Below, one piece after another: positions 8,184 through 16,150 of a stretch of DNA of 64,000 nucleotides. The translations under genes and the position numbers were made by a program. The stretch comes from CADCTB01 sp963768975 (GTDB taxonomy: Bacteria > Actinomycetota > Acidimicrobiia > Acidimicrobiales > AC-14), in assembly GCA_963768975.1 (NCBI GenBank), contig CAVYKB010000018.1, positions 47,231 to 111,230 of the forward strand. The letters run 5' to 3'. The notes beneath the pieces were generated by a model, which saw only the letters and a list, made by a program, of their open reading frames with translations, was not told the DNA's origin and did no database searches. Position 1 is the first letter of the stretch; the number at the start of each line of letters is the position of its first letter.

Positions 8184-8408
8184 TTAGATCTGGTTCCCCA
8201 GCGGCACCCGGAGCTGCTGGCCGGCGCGGACGAGGTTGGGGTCGCTGAGCTGGTTGCGGTTGGCGGCGAAGACCCGCAAGAACAGGCTGGCGTCGCCGTA
8301 AGCCTCCTGGGCGATGCCCGAAAGGGTGTCGCCGGCCACCTGCACCCGCTGGTCCACCAGGTCGAAGGGGTCGGGCTGGAGCACCTTCATCCGCGGGTAC
8401 TGGGTCAT
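8184..8408 (-). CDS. Small LysM-domain protein
   Basis: A 74-residue protein made of a single LysM fold (VAGDTLSGIAQEAYGD, LVRAGQQLRVP). LysM binds N-acetylglucosamine-containing glycans such as peptidoglycan. No signal peptide or membrane segment is visible, so either it acts inside the cell or export is by an unusual route. It overlaps the upstream EcsC gene by the four bases ATGA and lies 9 nt before the first ArsA-like ATPase, so EcsC, LysM and the two ATPases look like one operon. Confidence 0.8.
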   Translation of the reverse strand: MTQYPRMKVLQPDPFDLVDQRVQVAGDTLSGIAQEAYGDASLFLRVFAANRNQLSDPNLVRAGQQLRVPLGNQI

Positions 8409-9160
8409 CTCACGCTCGAAAGATCACGGGCGACCTTCTCGCCCAGGGCCCGGGTGGCCCGCCGGTTCAGCTCGGCGCCGGCGACCGCCCCCGCCATCAG
8501 GGGAATCAGGGCCGACGTGCTGCGCACGGCCCGGAACGCCAGCCGGCGCCGGAGCATGCGGGCCAGCTCCCGGCGGGATCCCCGCCCGAGCACCTGGGCC
8601 AGGCCGCCGGGCCGGAGCAGCGACTGCGGTGTGATCCCCCGGCTCTGCGCCCACGCCCCGATGATGGCCGCGCTGCGCTCGCTGGGGGTGCCGGTGACCG
8701 GCATCCCGTAGACCTCCTGGAGCTCGGCCACCAGCTTCATCTCCACGGCGACGACTGCCAGCGTCTCCACCAGCAGCTCGGCGGGGATGGCGGCCCAGGT
8801 GGGTGGGACCAGCTCGTGGGCCCCGGCCAGGGCGCCGGCAACCGCGCCGAGACCGGCCGTCGTGTGGCTGGCGGCCCGGACGACCTCCCGAGCCAGGCGG
8901 TCTCCCGTCAGCCCGCCGTGCTGGGCGCTGAGGATGTTGGCGTCGCGTACGGGGATGTGGGGCACGGCGTCGACCACGGCTCCCGCCAGCCAGGCGCCGG
9001 TGGCCACCGAGCGGGCGCCGGCCGCCTTCATGGAGGAGGCGGCCAGCGTGGCCAGCCGGCGCAGGCCACCGCTGCCGGCGTCGCCGCCGGCCACCTCGCC
9101 GACGGCCCGACCGAGGTCTTGGTCGGTGGAGCTTGCGCTCTCCGTCGATGTGGCCGTCAT
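8405..9160 (-). CDS. EcsC-family protein
   Basis: About 251 residues, rich in Ala and Gly with several amphipathic or hydrophobic helices (GAWLAGAVVDAVPHIPV, LGAVAGALAGAHELVPP, LLVETLAVVAVEMKLVAEL). This matches EcsC-domain proteins, which are associated with membrane transport or envelope function but remain poorly defined. I start at ATG 9160, where the Ser/Thr-rich N-terminus begins; upstream codons lack conserved sequence. It is the first gene of the leftward operon EcsC-LysM-ATPase-ATPase and is divergent from the NfeD-type protease gene. Confidence 0.7.
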   Translation of the reverse strand: MTATSTESASSTDQDLGRAVGEVAGGDAGSGGLRRLATLAASSMKAAGARSVATGAWLAGAVVDAVPHIPVRDANILSAQHGGLTGDRLAREVVRAASHTTAGLGAVAGALAGAHELVPPTWAAIPAELLVETLAVVAVEMKLVAELQEVYGMPVTGTPSERSAAIIGAWAQSRGITPQSLLRPGGLAQVLGRGSRRELARMLRRRLAFRAVRSTSALIPLMAGAVAGAELNRRATRALGEKVARDLSSVR

Positions 9161-9185
9161 AGGGGGGTGCTTACCCCGCTCAGGG

Positions 9186-10412
9186 GTGTTCCGTGCGCTC
9201 CAAGTAGCGTGGACCATCCGCAAACTGCTCTATTCCGTGCTGGCAATGGCCTTCGTCGCCCTGTGCGCCCCGGTCCCCGCCGGCGCCCAGGACGCGTCGA
9301 TCGTCGACGTCGTGGAGGTCAACGGCCGGATTGACCCCGTGGTCGCCGACTTCATCCGCCGGGCCATCACCCGGGCGGATGAGTCCAAGGCCGAGGTGCT
9401 GGTCCTCCAGCTGGACTCGCCCGGTGTGCTGATCGGCCGGTCGGACTTCGCCCGGCTGGTGGAGGAGATCCGGGTTTCGCCGGTGCCGGTGGCGGTGTGG
9501 GTGGGGCCGACGGGCGCCTCGGCGTCGGGGGCGACGGCCGCCATCCTGGCCGGCGCCGCCCTCGCCGGCATGGCGCCGGGCACCAAGGTCGCCGGCCTGG
9601 GGCCGGACGAGGCGCTGTCGCGGGGGCTGGTGAGCACCATTGATCCCACCCTCGGCGAGTTCGTGGTCGGCCTCGACGGCAAGGACGCCGGCGGCAAGGT
9701 GCTGCGCACCGCCAGGGTCGTACCCGAGGGCGACTCTCTTCGGCGCCAGCAGGCCGGCCAGGTGCGCTTCGCCAAGCTGGGGCTCACCGAGCGGCTCCTC
9801 CACCTCACCGCCGACCCGCCCGTGGCCTACCTGCTCCTGATGGTGGGACTGCTGCTCATCGTCTTCGAGTTCTTCACCGCCGGCGTGGGCGTGGCCGGCG
9901 TGACGGGAGCGGTGTCGCTGATCCTGTCCTGCTACGGGCTGGCCGTGCTGCCCACCAACCCGGTGGGGCTGGCGCTGATCGGCCTCGGGGTGTTCGGGTA
10001 CGCCGTCGACGTGCAATCGGGGGCGCCGCGGGCGTGGACCGGCATCGGCGCCGTCAGCGTGGCCATCGGCTCGTGGCGGCTGTTCCCCGGCGACCTGGCC
10101 GTGGCCTGGTGGATCATCCTGCTGATATCCGCCGGCGTCGCCCTGTTCATGCTCTCGGGCATGACGGCCATGCTGCGGGCCCGGTTCTCCACGCCGACGA
10201 TCGGGCGTGAGTCGATGATCGGCCAGATGGGCGAGGCCACGACGGGCATCGACCCCGAGGGCCTGGTCGACCTGCGGGGCGGCAAGTGGCGGGCCCGCAC
10301 CAACCGGGCCACGCCCATCGAGGCCGGCGACCGGGTGCGGGTCGTCGCCATCGACGGGTTGCTGCTGGAGGTCGAGCCGGAGACCGGCGGCGCCAAGGAC
10401 GCCCACCACTGA
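9186..10412 (+). CDS. NfeD-type membrane-bound serine protease (ClpP class)
   Basis: About 408 residues. A signal peptide (KLLYSVLAMAFVALCAP, cut near AGA-QDA) precedes a ClpP-like domain (VLVLQLDSPG, WVGPTGASASGA with the probable nucleophile Ser), then four or five membrane helices (about residues 215-335) and a C-terminal OB-fold NfeD domain (GQMGEATTGIDPEGLVDLRG). The family cleaves stomatin-like membrane partners. The start is uncertain between GTG 9186, GTG 9237 and ATG 9246; 9186 keeps the positively charged n-region of the signal. No stomatin gene is adjacent. Confidence 0.8.
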   Translation: MFRALQVAWTIRKLLYSVLAMAFVALCAPVPAGAQDASIVDVVEVNGRIDPVVADFIRRAITRADESKAEVLVLQLDSPGVLIGRSDFARLVEEIRVSPVPVAVWVGPTGASASGATAAILAGAALAGMAPGTKVAGLGPDEALSRGLVSTIDPTLGEFVVGLDGKDAGGKVLRTARVVPEGDSLRRQQAGQVRFAKLGLTERLLHLTADPPVAYLLLMVGLLLIVFEFFTAGVGVAGVTGAVSLILSCYGLAVLPTNPVGLALIGLGVFGYAVDVQSGAPRAWTGIGAVSVAIGSWRLFPGDLAVAWWIILLISAGVALFMLSGMTAMLRARFSTPTIGRESMIGQMGEATTGIDPEGLVDLRGGKWRARTNRATPIEAGDRVRVVAIDGLLLEVEPETGGAKDAHH

Positions 10413-10418
10413 CTCGAT

Positions 10419-10461
10419 CTGGTTGCACTTACCTGCGCATATGGGGGTTAACTGCAACCAG
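10419..10461. repeat. 43-nt palindromic repeat, copy 1
   Basis: Imperfect inverted repeat with outer arms CTGGTTGCA and TGCAACCAG. Its reverse complement matches the 43-nt element at 26360-26402 at 37 of 43 positions, loop included. It lies just after the NfeD gene. It may act as a terminator without a U-run, but the matching loop suggests a dispersed repeat family. Confidence 0.75.
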
Positions 10462-10580
10462 AACAAAGTTGGGCGGGGCCGTCGTCGCCCTTCCCACCAG
10501 CCACTATGTGTAAAACGACCTCTTGTTGCACGCGGCACAGGGGCGTACGGTGGTCCGCCGGGAGGAAAGGGGGGACGCCG

Positions 10581-10841
10581 TTGAGTAGCCAACGGGTCGA
10601 AGAGCTGTGGCAGCAGCGTGCGGCCTGCAAAGGCCCCCAGTCCGCCGTCTTTTTTCCGCCGTCCCAGGTGGAGCGGAAGGACGAGCGAGAGGCGCGGGAG
10701 CGCCGGGCCAAGGAGATCTGCGCCGTTTGCCCTGTTCGGCGGCCATGTCTCGACTACGCGATCGCCATCCGTGAGCCGCACGGCATCTGGGGTGGGCTGA
10801 ACGAGTTGGAGCGCAAGCAACTGAGCGCGCGCGCCGGCTAA
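10581..10841 (+). CDS. WhiB-family iron-sulfur transcription factor
   Basis: An 86-residue WhiB protein. The four Fe-S cysteines follow the family pattern (C in RAACKG, then C-x2-C-x5-C in ICAVCPVRRPC), followed by the turn GIWGG and a basic tail. It should bind a redox-sensitive [4Fe-4S] cluster and act with the primary sigma factor. TTG 10581 is preceded by GGAGG and AAGGGG sequences, which favours this start over longer in-frame extensions. By position between ArsA-like ATPases and a class A PBP it corresponds best to mycobacterial WhiB4, but that assignment is inference. Confidence 0.88.
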   Translation: MSSQRVEELWQQRAACKGPQSAVFFPPSQVERKDEREARERRAKEICAVCPVRRPCLDYAIAIREPHGIWGGLNELERKQLSARAG

Positions 10842-10844
10842 CTC

Positions 10845-12563
10845 CTACACAGCCGGCAGGCGGGGCCCGCCGATGCGGAGGTCGCCCCGCCGGCGGGTGA
10901 CGCCGGCGGCGTCGAAGTGGGCCAGCAGCGGCAGCGCGTGCTTGCGGGTGGTGCCCAGGCCGTCGCGCACCTGGGCGACGGTGACCCCGTCGGGGTATTC
11001 GACCAGCAGCTCGGCCACCCGGCGGGCGGCGGCCTCGACCGCTGCCGGCCCGAAGTAGACCCCCTCCCGCTCCACGACCAGCCCCCGGCGGACCAGCTCG
11101 GCCAGCTCGGCCCGGTTGACGCCGGCCGGCTCGGGCGGGGCCCAGGGCGACGCCTCCAGGGCGGCCACGAAGGGGTGGTCGGCCAGGGGATCGACGGCCG
11201 CTGCCGGCCGGATCCGCCCGCCCTCCACGGCGATGCCCTCCAGCAGGGGCAGCACGGCCCGCTGGCGGTCGGTGAGCCCGGCCCGGTCGACGCCCAGGGG
11301 GCCGGCGCTCTCGATGGCGGTGCGCAACTCGGTCAGGGCGGCTTCGAGCGCCGGCGGTGACACCACCCAGCGGGCCACGTTGGGCTCCCGGCGCTCCCCC
11401 GTCATCCGCTCCAGGTCGTCGGCCGCCACCCAGCCCCGCTCCTGCACGACCCGGTCGACCGAGCGCGACGGGCGGGCCTTGGACGCCGCCCGCACCGGGG
11501 CCACGTCGAGCACCTCGCCGCCGCCCACCGTCTCGTCCCGGCCGCTCTCCCGGACGATGAACCGGTCGCCCGGCAACAGGGCGACGGCCTCCGGCAGGTG
11601 CAGCCGCACGGCGCCCACCTTGCCGGGCGAGATCGCCTCCTCGCCGAGCACCCGGAGGCGCACGGCGTGCTCGCCGGAGCCCAGGTACACCTGGTAAGCG
11701 CCCCGCCGGCTCACCGGGTGGTCGAGGCCCTCGAGCACGTGGAGGGAGGCGTCGAACGTGCGGGTCGGCCGCCACTGGTTCGGGCGCACCAGGGCGTGGC
11801 CCCGGGCCAGCTCGTCGTGGGAGACGCCCGACAGGTTGACCGCCACCCGGCTGCCCGGCTCGACGGTCTCGCGCTGGCGCTGGAGGCTCTGCAACCCTCT
11901 GACCCGCACCTTCTTCATCGCCGGCAGCACCACGAGCTCGTCGTCGACGGCCAGCGACCCGCCGGCCAGCGTGCCGGTGACCACGGTGCCGGATCCCTTC
12001 GCTGCGAACACCCGGTCGACCCAGAGTCGCGGCCGGTTCCGGTCGACCGACGCCGGCGTGGTCGCCAGCAGGGTGTCGAGGGCGGCTCGCAGGTCGTCGA
12101 CGCCCCGGCCGGCGGGCACGTCGACCTCCACGATCGGCGCCCCCTCCAGGAACGTGCCCGCCACCTCGTCCTCGATCTCCATGCGGGTCAGCTCGCGGGT
12201 GTCGTCGTCGACCAGGCCGACCTTGGTCAAGGCGATCATCCCGTGGCTGACGCCCAGGAGCTGGAGGATGCGCAGGTGCTCCTCGGACTGGGGCTTCCAG
12301 CTCTCGGTGGCGGCGACGACGAAGAGGCAGGCGTCGACCGCACCCACGCCGGCCAGCATGTTCTTGAGGAACCGGACGTGGCCGGGCACGTCGATGAACG
12401 CCAGCTCCCGGCCCGAGGGGAGGGTCGCCCAGGCGAAGCCGAGATCGATGGTGAGCCCGCGGGCCTTCTCCTCGGCGAAGCGGTCCGGGTCCATCCCGGT
12501 GAGGGCCAGGACCAGGGTCGACTTGCCGTGGTCGACGTGGCCGGCGGTGGCTACGACGTGCAT
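10845..12563 (-). CDS. selB: Selenocysteine-specific elongation factor SelB
   Basis: A 572-residue translational GTPase. Motifs are AGHVDHGKST (G1), the DVPGH switch (G3) and TKVG in the G4 position, then EF-Tu-like domains 2 and 3 and a C-terminal winged-helix region (about residues 400-570, ending HALPLLAHFDAAGVTRR) that reads the SECIS element of selenoprotein mRNAs. Its ATG overlaps the last 13 nt of selA, so the two are co-translated. No selD, selC or selenoprotein gene was found in the window, so the rest of the pathway must be elsewhere if the system works. Confidence 0.93.
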   Translation of the reverse strand: MHVVATAGHVDHGKSTLVLALTGMDPDRFAEEKARGLTIDLGFAWATLPSGRELAFIDVPGHVRFLKNMLAGVGAVDACLFVVAATESWKPQSEEHLRILQLLGVSHGMIALTKVGLVDDDTRELTRMEIEDEVAGTFLEGAPIVEVDVPAGRGVDDLRAALDTLLATTPASVDRNRPRLWVDRVFAAKGSGTVVTGTLAGGSLAVDDELVVLPAMKKVRVRGLQSLQRQRETVEPGSRVAVNLSGVSHDELARGHALVRPNQWRPTRTFDASLHVLEGLDHPVSRRGAYQVYLGSGEHAVRLRVLGEEAISPGKVGAVRLHLPEAVALLPGDRFIVRESGRDETVGGGEVLDVAPVRAASKARPSRSVDRVVQERGWVAADDLERMTGERREPNVARWVVSPPALEAALTELRTAIESAGPLGVDRAGLTDRQRAVLPLLEGIAVEGGRIRPAAAVDPLADHPFVAALEASPWAPPEPAGVNRAELAELVRRGLVVEREGVYFGPAAVEAAARRVAELLVEYPDGVTVAQVRDGLGTTRKHALPLLAHFDAAGVTRRRGDLRIGGPRLPAV

Positions 12564-13831
12564 GTGACGAGGGCGCGAGCCAGCACGGGGTCGTCGAGGG
12601 GGTCGACGGTGCGCAGGTCACAGACCGTCATGCCTTCATGCACCCGGGCCACGATGGGCGGATCGTGCCGGCGGAGCGCCGCCGAGAAGTCGCCATCGAC
12701 GGCCACGCCGGCGGACGGCACCTCCTGCCCGGGCACCGACCCGCCGCCGGCGACGGCCACCGTGTCGACGACCTTGCCCACGGCCAGCGCCTCGGCCCGG
12801 GCCCGGAGGCCGTCGACCGGCGCTGCGGCCATGCGCCAGAACGGGATGGCGTCGCCGTCCCGCCGCAGGTAGGCCAGCACCGTCTCCTGCAGCACGGCCA
12901 GGACCAGCCCGCCCGGGCGGAGGGCCCGGTTGAGCGGGTGCCGGGCGCAGAGGGCGACCAGGTCGGCCCGGCCGGCGATGATCCCGGCCTGGGGACCGCC
13001 CATGAGCTTGTCGCCCGAGAAGGTGACGAGGCCGGCGCCGGCAGCCAAGGTCTGGCGGGCGGCGGGCTCTCCCGCCAGCCACGCCGGCGGGCCGGCGGCG
13101 AGCCAGGGCGTCGAGGCGTCGAGCAGGCCCGAGCCGATGTCGGCGACGACCGTCGGGCCAAGCTCCGACAGCGCCGCCACGCCGACGTCCTCGGTGAAGC
13201 CGACCATCCGGTAGTTCGACTGGTGGACCTTTAGCAGCAAGCCCACCTCGCCGGCTTCGCCGGCCGATGTGGATGCGTCGACGACGGCCCGGTAGTCGGC
13301 CAGCCGGGTCCGGTTGGTCGTCCCGACCTCGACCAGCTCGCAGCCCGACTGCTCCATGACCTCCGGCACCCGGAACCCGCCGCCGATCTCCACCAGCTCA
13401 CCCCGGGAGACGACCACCGCCCGGCCCCGGGCCAACGCGGCCAGCACCAGCAGCAATGCCGACGCGCCGTTGTTCACCACCAAGGCGGCTTCTGCTCCGG
13501 TCGCCCGGGCGATCAGCCGGGCGGCGTGGTCGCTCCGGGAGGCCCGCTTGCCGCCGGCGAGGTCGAACTCCAGGTTCGAGTACCGCCGGGCCTCGCCGGC
13601 GGGCATCGCCGGCAGCGGCGCCCGGCCCAGGTTGGTGTGCAGGATGACCCCGGTGGCATTGATCGCCGGCCGCAGCAGGGCGGCGGCCACCGCCTCTGCC
13701 CGTGCCCGGGCCGTGGACGGGTCGCCGGCGGCGATGGCCGCCCGGGCGGCGTCCACCAGCAGGGGGTGGGGCAGGCCCACGTCGGCGAGCTCGCGGGACA
13801 GGGCGTCGACCGAGGGGGGGCGATCCGGCAT
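12551..13831 (-). CDS. selA: L-seryl-tRNA(Sec) selenium transferase SelA
   Basis: A 426-residue PLP-dependent enzyme that converts seryl-tRNA(Sec) to selenocysteinyl-tRNA(Sec) using selenophosphate. The N-terminal tRNA-binding part is followed by INATGVILHTNLGRAPL, and the PLP lysine is in TFSGDKLMGGPQAG. ATG 13831 begins MPDRPPSVDALSREL, the normal family start; the frame is open far upstream only because it lies opposite the PBP gene. It is the first gene of a selA-selB operon and is divergent from the penicillin-binding protein gene. Confidence 0.93.
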   Translation of the reverse strand: MPDRPPSVDALSRELADVGLPHPLLVDAARAAIAAGDPSTARARAEAVAAALLRPAINATGVILHTNLGRAPLPAMPAGEARRYSNLEFDLAGGKRASRSDHAARLIARATGAEAALVVNNGASALLLVLAALARGRAVVVSRGELVEIGGGFRVPEVMEQSGCELVEVGTTNRTRLADYRAVVDASTSAGEAGEVGLLLKVHQSNYRMVGFTEDVGVAALSELGPTVVADIGSGLLDASTPWLAAGPPAWLAGEPAARQTLAAGAGLVTFSGDKLMGGPQAGIIAGRADLVALCARHPLNRALRPGGLVLAVLQETVLAYLRRDGDAIPFWRMAAAPVDGLRARAEALAVGKVVDTVAVAGGGSVPGQEVPSAGVAVDGDFSAALRRHDPPIVARVHEGMTVCDLRTVDPLDDPVLARALVTCTS

Positions 13832-13894
13832 CAGGCTCAGACGATAGGGCGGCGACCGGACCCTCGGCCTCGCTGCGCGCGAAGCTAGACACTC

Positions 13895-16147
13895 TTGGAC
13901 TGGAACCTCGACCCGATCCAGGTGGCCAAGGCGGTCGCCGCCTTCCTCGTCGTCACCTTTCTCATCCCGCTGGTGACCGCCGGCACCGCGCTGGCATCGA
14001 TCGTCTACCTGCCCCTGCCGGCACCCCCACTGCCGACGCCCAAGCCCGGCATCGAGTCGAGGATCACCCGCATCTACGACGCGGCCGGGAAGGAGATCGG
14101 CCTCCTCCGCAAGTTCGACACCAGCATCCCGGTCAAGGCCAGCGACATCCCCGAGGTCCTGAAGCAGGCCGTCGTGTCCGTGGAGGACAAGCGCTTCTAC
14201 TCCCACGGTGGCATCGACCCCATCGGTGCCCTGCGGGCCCTGTGGGCCGACCTTCGGGGCCGCCAGGTGGTCCAGGGCGGCTCCACGATCACCCAGCAGT
14301 ACGTCAAGAATGTCTACACGTCCGGCGAGCGCACCTTGGCCCGCAAGATCCGGGAGGCGGTCCTGGCCAGCCAGCTCGACCGCAAGGTCACCAAGGACGA
14401 GATCCTCTACCGGTACCTCTCCAATATTTACCTCGGCGGCGGCGCCTACGGCATCGGGGCGGCCGCCGAGTCGTACTTCAAGAAGCCGGTCAACGACCTG
14501 AACGCGTCGGAGTCGGCCATGCTCGCCGGGCTCATCTCCGCCCCCTCGGACTTCGAGCCCCGCACCAATCCCACCCAGGCCGAGATCAACCGGGTCTTCG
14601 TGCTCGACGAGATGCTGGCCCAGGGCCGCATCGACGCCTTCCGCCACGCCGAGGCGGTAGCCCAGAAGCTCTTCTTCCCGACGTCGGAAACGCCGACTCC
14701 CAGCGGCCCGGCCACGATCGTGCACCCCCTCGAACTCCAGTCGGCCTCCGAGCCGTACTACGTCGACTACGTGCGCCGGTACCTCTCGGCCAAGTACGGC
14801 GCCGACATCGTCTACCGAGGCGGCCTGCGGGTCGACACGGCCCTCGACCCCCGGCTCCAGGGCCTCGCAGTCGAGTCGGTGAAGAAGGCTCTCTCGGGGA
14901 CGAACCCACCGCTGGAGATGTCGCTGGTGACCGTGGAGCCGGGCAGCGGCTTCGTGCGAGCCCTGGTCGGCGGGCGCGACTTCTCGAAGTCCCAGGTCAA
15001 TTTGGCCCTCGGCCGGTGCGTCGAGGGCTACGAACCCCCGAAGGACGGCAGCCCCCTCTGCCTCGACGGCGGCGGCAGCGGGCGCCAGCCGGGGTCGTCG
15101 ATGAAGCCGGTCACCCTGGCCGCGGCCTACGAGAACGGCATCGGGCCGGGGCGGGTCTACTCCGGGCCGGGCACCTACCGCATCCCCGGCTGCGGAGGCA
15201 ACCAGTGCACGATCAGCAACGTCGAGAGCGGCTCCTACGGGTCGATCTCCCTCAAGCAGGCCACCGCGTACTCGGTGAACACCGTGTACGCCCAGCTGAT
15301 CGAGGACGTGGGCATCCCCGAGACGGCGGAGATGGCCCACCGGCTCGGGCTCACCATGGTCGACCCCGAGGGCGTCCAGCGCCTGGGCGAGAACGCCGGC
15401 GACTCCTACGGGCCGACCCTCACCCTCGGTGCTGCTGAGGTGTCGCCCCTCGACATGGCCGCCGCCTACAGCGTCTTCGCCGCCCGGGGCATGCAGTTCC
15501 CGGCCACGCCGATCATCAAGGTCACCGACGCCAACGGCAAGGTGCTGGAGGACAACACCAAGCGCCCGGGCAAGCGGGTGCTGGCGGAGGCGGTCGCCGA
15601 CAACGTCACCGACGCTCTCCGGGGCGTCGTCACCAACGGCACGGGCACCGGCGCCGGCATCGGCCGGCCCGAGGGCACCGCCGGCAAGACCGGGAGCACC
15701 GACGACAACGCAGATGCCTGGTTCGTCGGCTACACGCCGGCCCTCTCGACCGCCATCTGGATGGGCTACAGCGACAGCAACACCAAGTCTCTCAAGAACA
15801 TCAAGGGCGTGTCGACGGTCTACGGCGGCACCATCCCCGCGTCGACCTGGAAGGACTACATGGGCCAGGCGCTCAAGAACGCGCCGGAGGCCACCTTCCC
15901 GAAGCCGGTGGCCCTGGCCGGCGACATCACCGCCGGCGCCCGCCGGCCGCTCGAGGACCTCCGGCCCCAGGTGGTCGAGCCCATCTATATCAACCCGCCC
16001 GCCACCGTGTTCGCGCCGCCCACCACCGTGCTGTCGCTGCCGACGACCACGCTGCCGCTGTTCGGCTTCCTGACGCCCACCACCCGGCCCCGCCCAACGG
16101 TCCCGACGGTCCCGACTACCACGCCGACGACCAGGCCATTCCCCTAG
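13895..16147 (+). CDS. Class A penicillin-binding protein (transglycosylase/transpeptidase)
   Basis: A 750-residue bifunctional cell-wall synthase. One membrane anchor (about residues 13-38) precedes a GT51 glycosyltransferase domain (catalytic Glu97 in VEDKRFYSHGG, then GGSTITQQYVKN) and a transpeptidase domain with SSMK near 401, SVN and KTGST near 597. The last 60 residues are a Pro/Thr-rich tail. There is no PASTA domain. Start TTG 13895 has no good ribosome-binding site, so it is provisional. The location beside WhiB and the ArsA-like ATPases suggests a PonA2-like role. The gene is convergent with the repeat protein gene. Confidence 0.92.
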   Translation: MDWNLDPIQVAKAVAAFLVVTFLIPLVTAGTALASIVYLPLPAPPLPTPKPGIESRITRIYDAAGKEIGLLRKFDTSIPVKASDIPEVLKQAVVSVEDKRFYSHGGIDPIGALRALWADLRGRQVVQGGSTITQQYVKNVYTSGERTLARKIREAVLASQLDRKVTKDEILYRYLSNIYLGGGAYGIGAAAESYFKKPVNDLNASESAMLAGLISAPSDFEPRTNPTQAEINRVFVLDEMLAQGRIDAFRHAEAVAQKLFFPTSETPTPSGPATIVHPLELQSASEPYYVDYVRRYLSAKYGADIVYRGGLRVDTALDPRLQGLAVESVKKALSGTNPPLEMSLVTVEPGSGFVRALVGGRDFSKSQVNLALGRCVEGYEPPKDGSPLCLDGGGSGRQPGSSMKPVTLAAAYENGIGPGRVYSGPGTYRIPGCGGNQCTISNVESGSYGSISLKQATAYSVNTVYAQLIEDVGIPETAEMAHRLGLTMVDPEGVQRLGENAGDSYGPTLTLGAAEVSPLDMAAAYSVFAARGMQFPATPIIKVTDANGKVLEDNTKRPGKRVLAEAVADNVTDALRGVVTNGTGTGAGIGRPEGTAGKTGSTDDNADAWFVGYTPALSTAIWMGYSDSNTKSLKNIKGVSTVYGGTIPASTWKDYMGQALKNAPEATFPKPVALAGDITAGARRPLEDLRPQVVEPIYINPPATVFAPPTTVLSLPTTTLPLFGFLTPTTRPRPTVPTVPTTTPTTRPFP

Positions 16148-16150
16148 GAG

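Noticed and set aside
13832..13894. Search for tRNA-Sec or a SECIS element near selA/selB
   Set aside because: No cloverleaf or suitable hairpin with in-frame TGA was found in this gap or other gaps.
13832..15340. N-terminal extension of selA to 929 codons
   Set aside because: The extra 500 codons lie opposite the PBP gene and match nothing; ATG 13831 is the family start.
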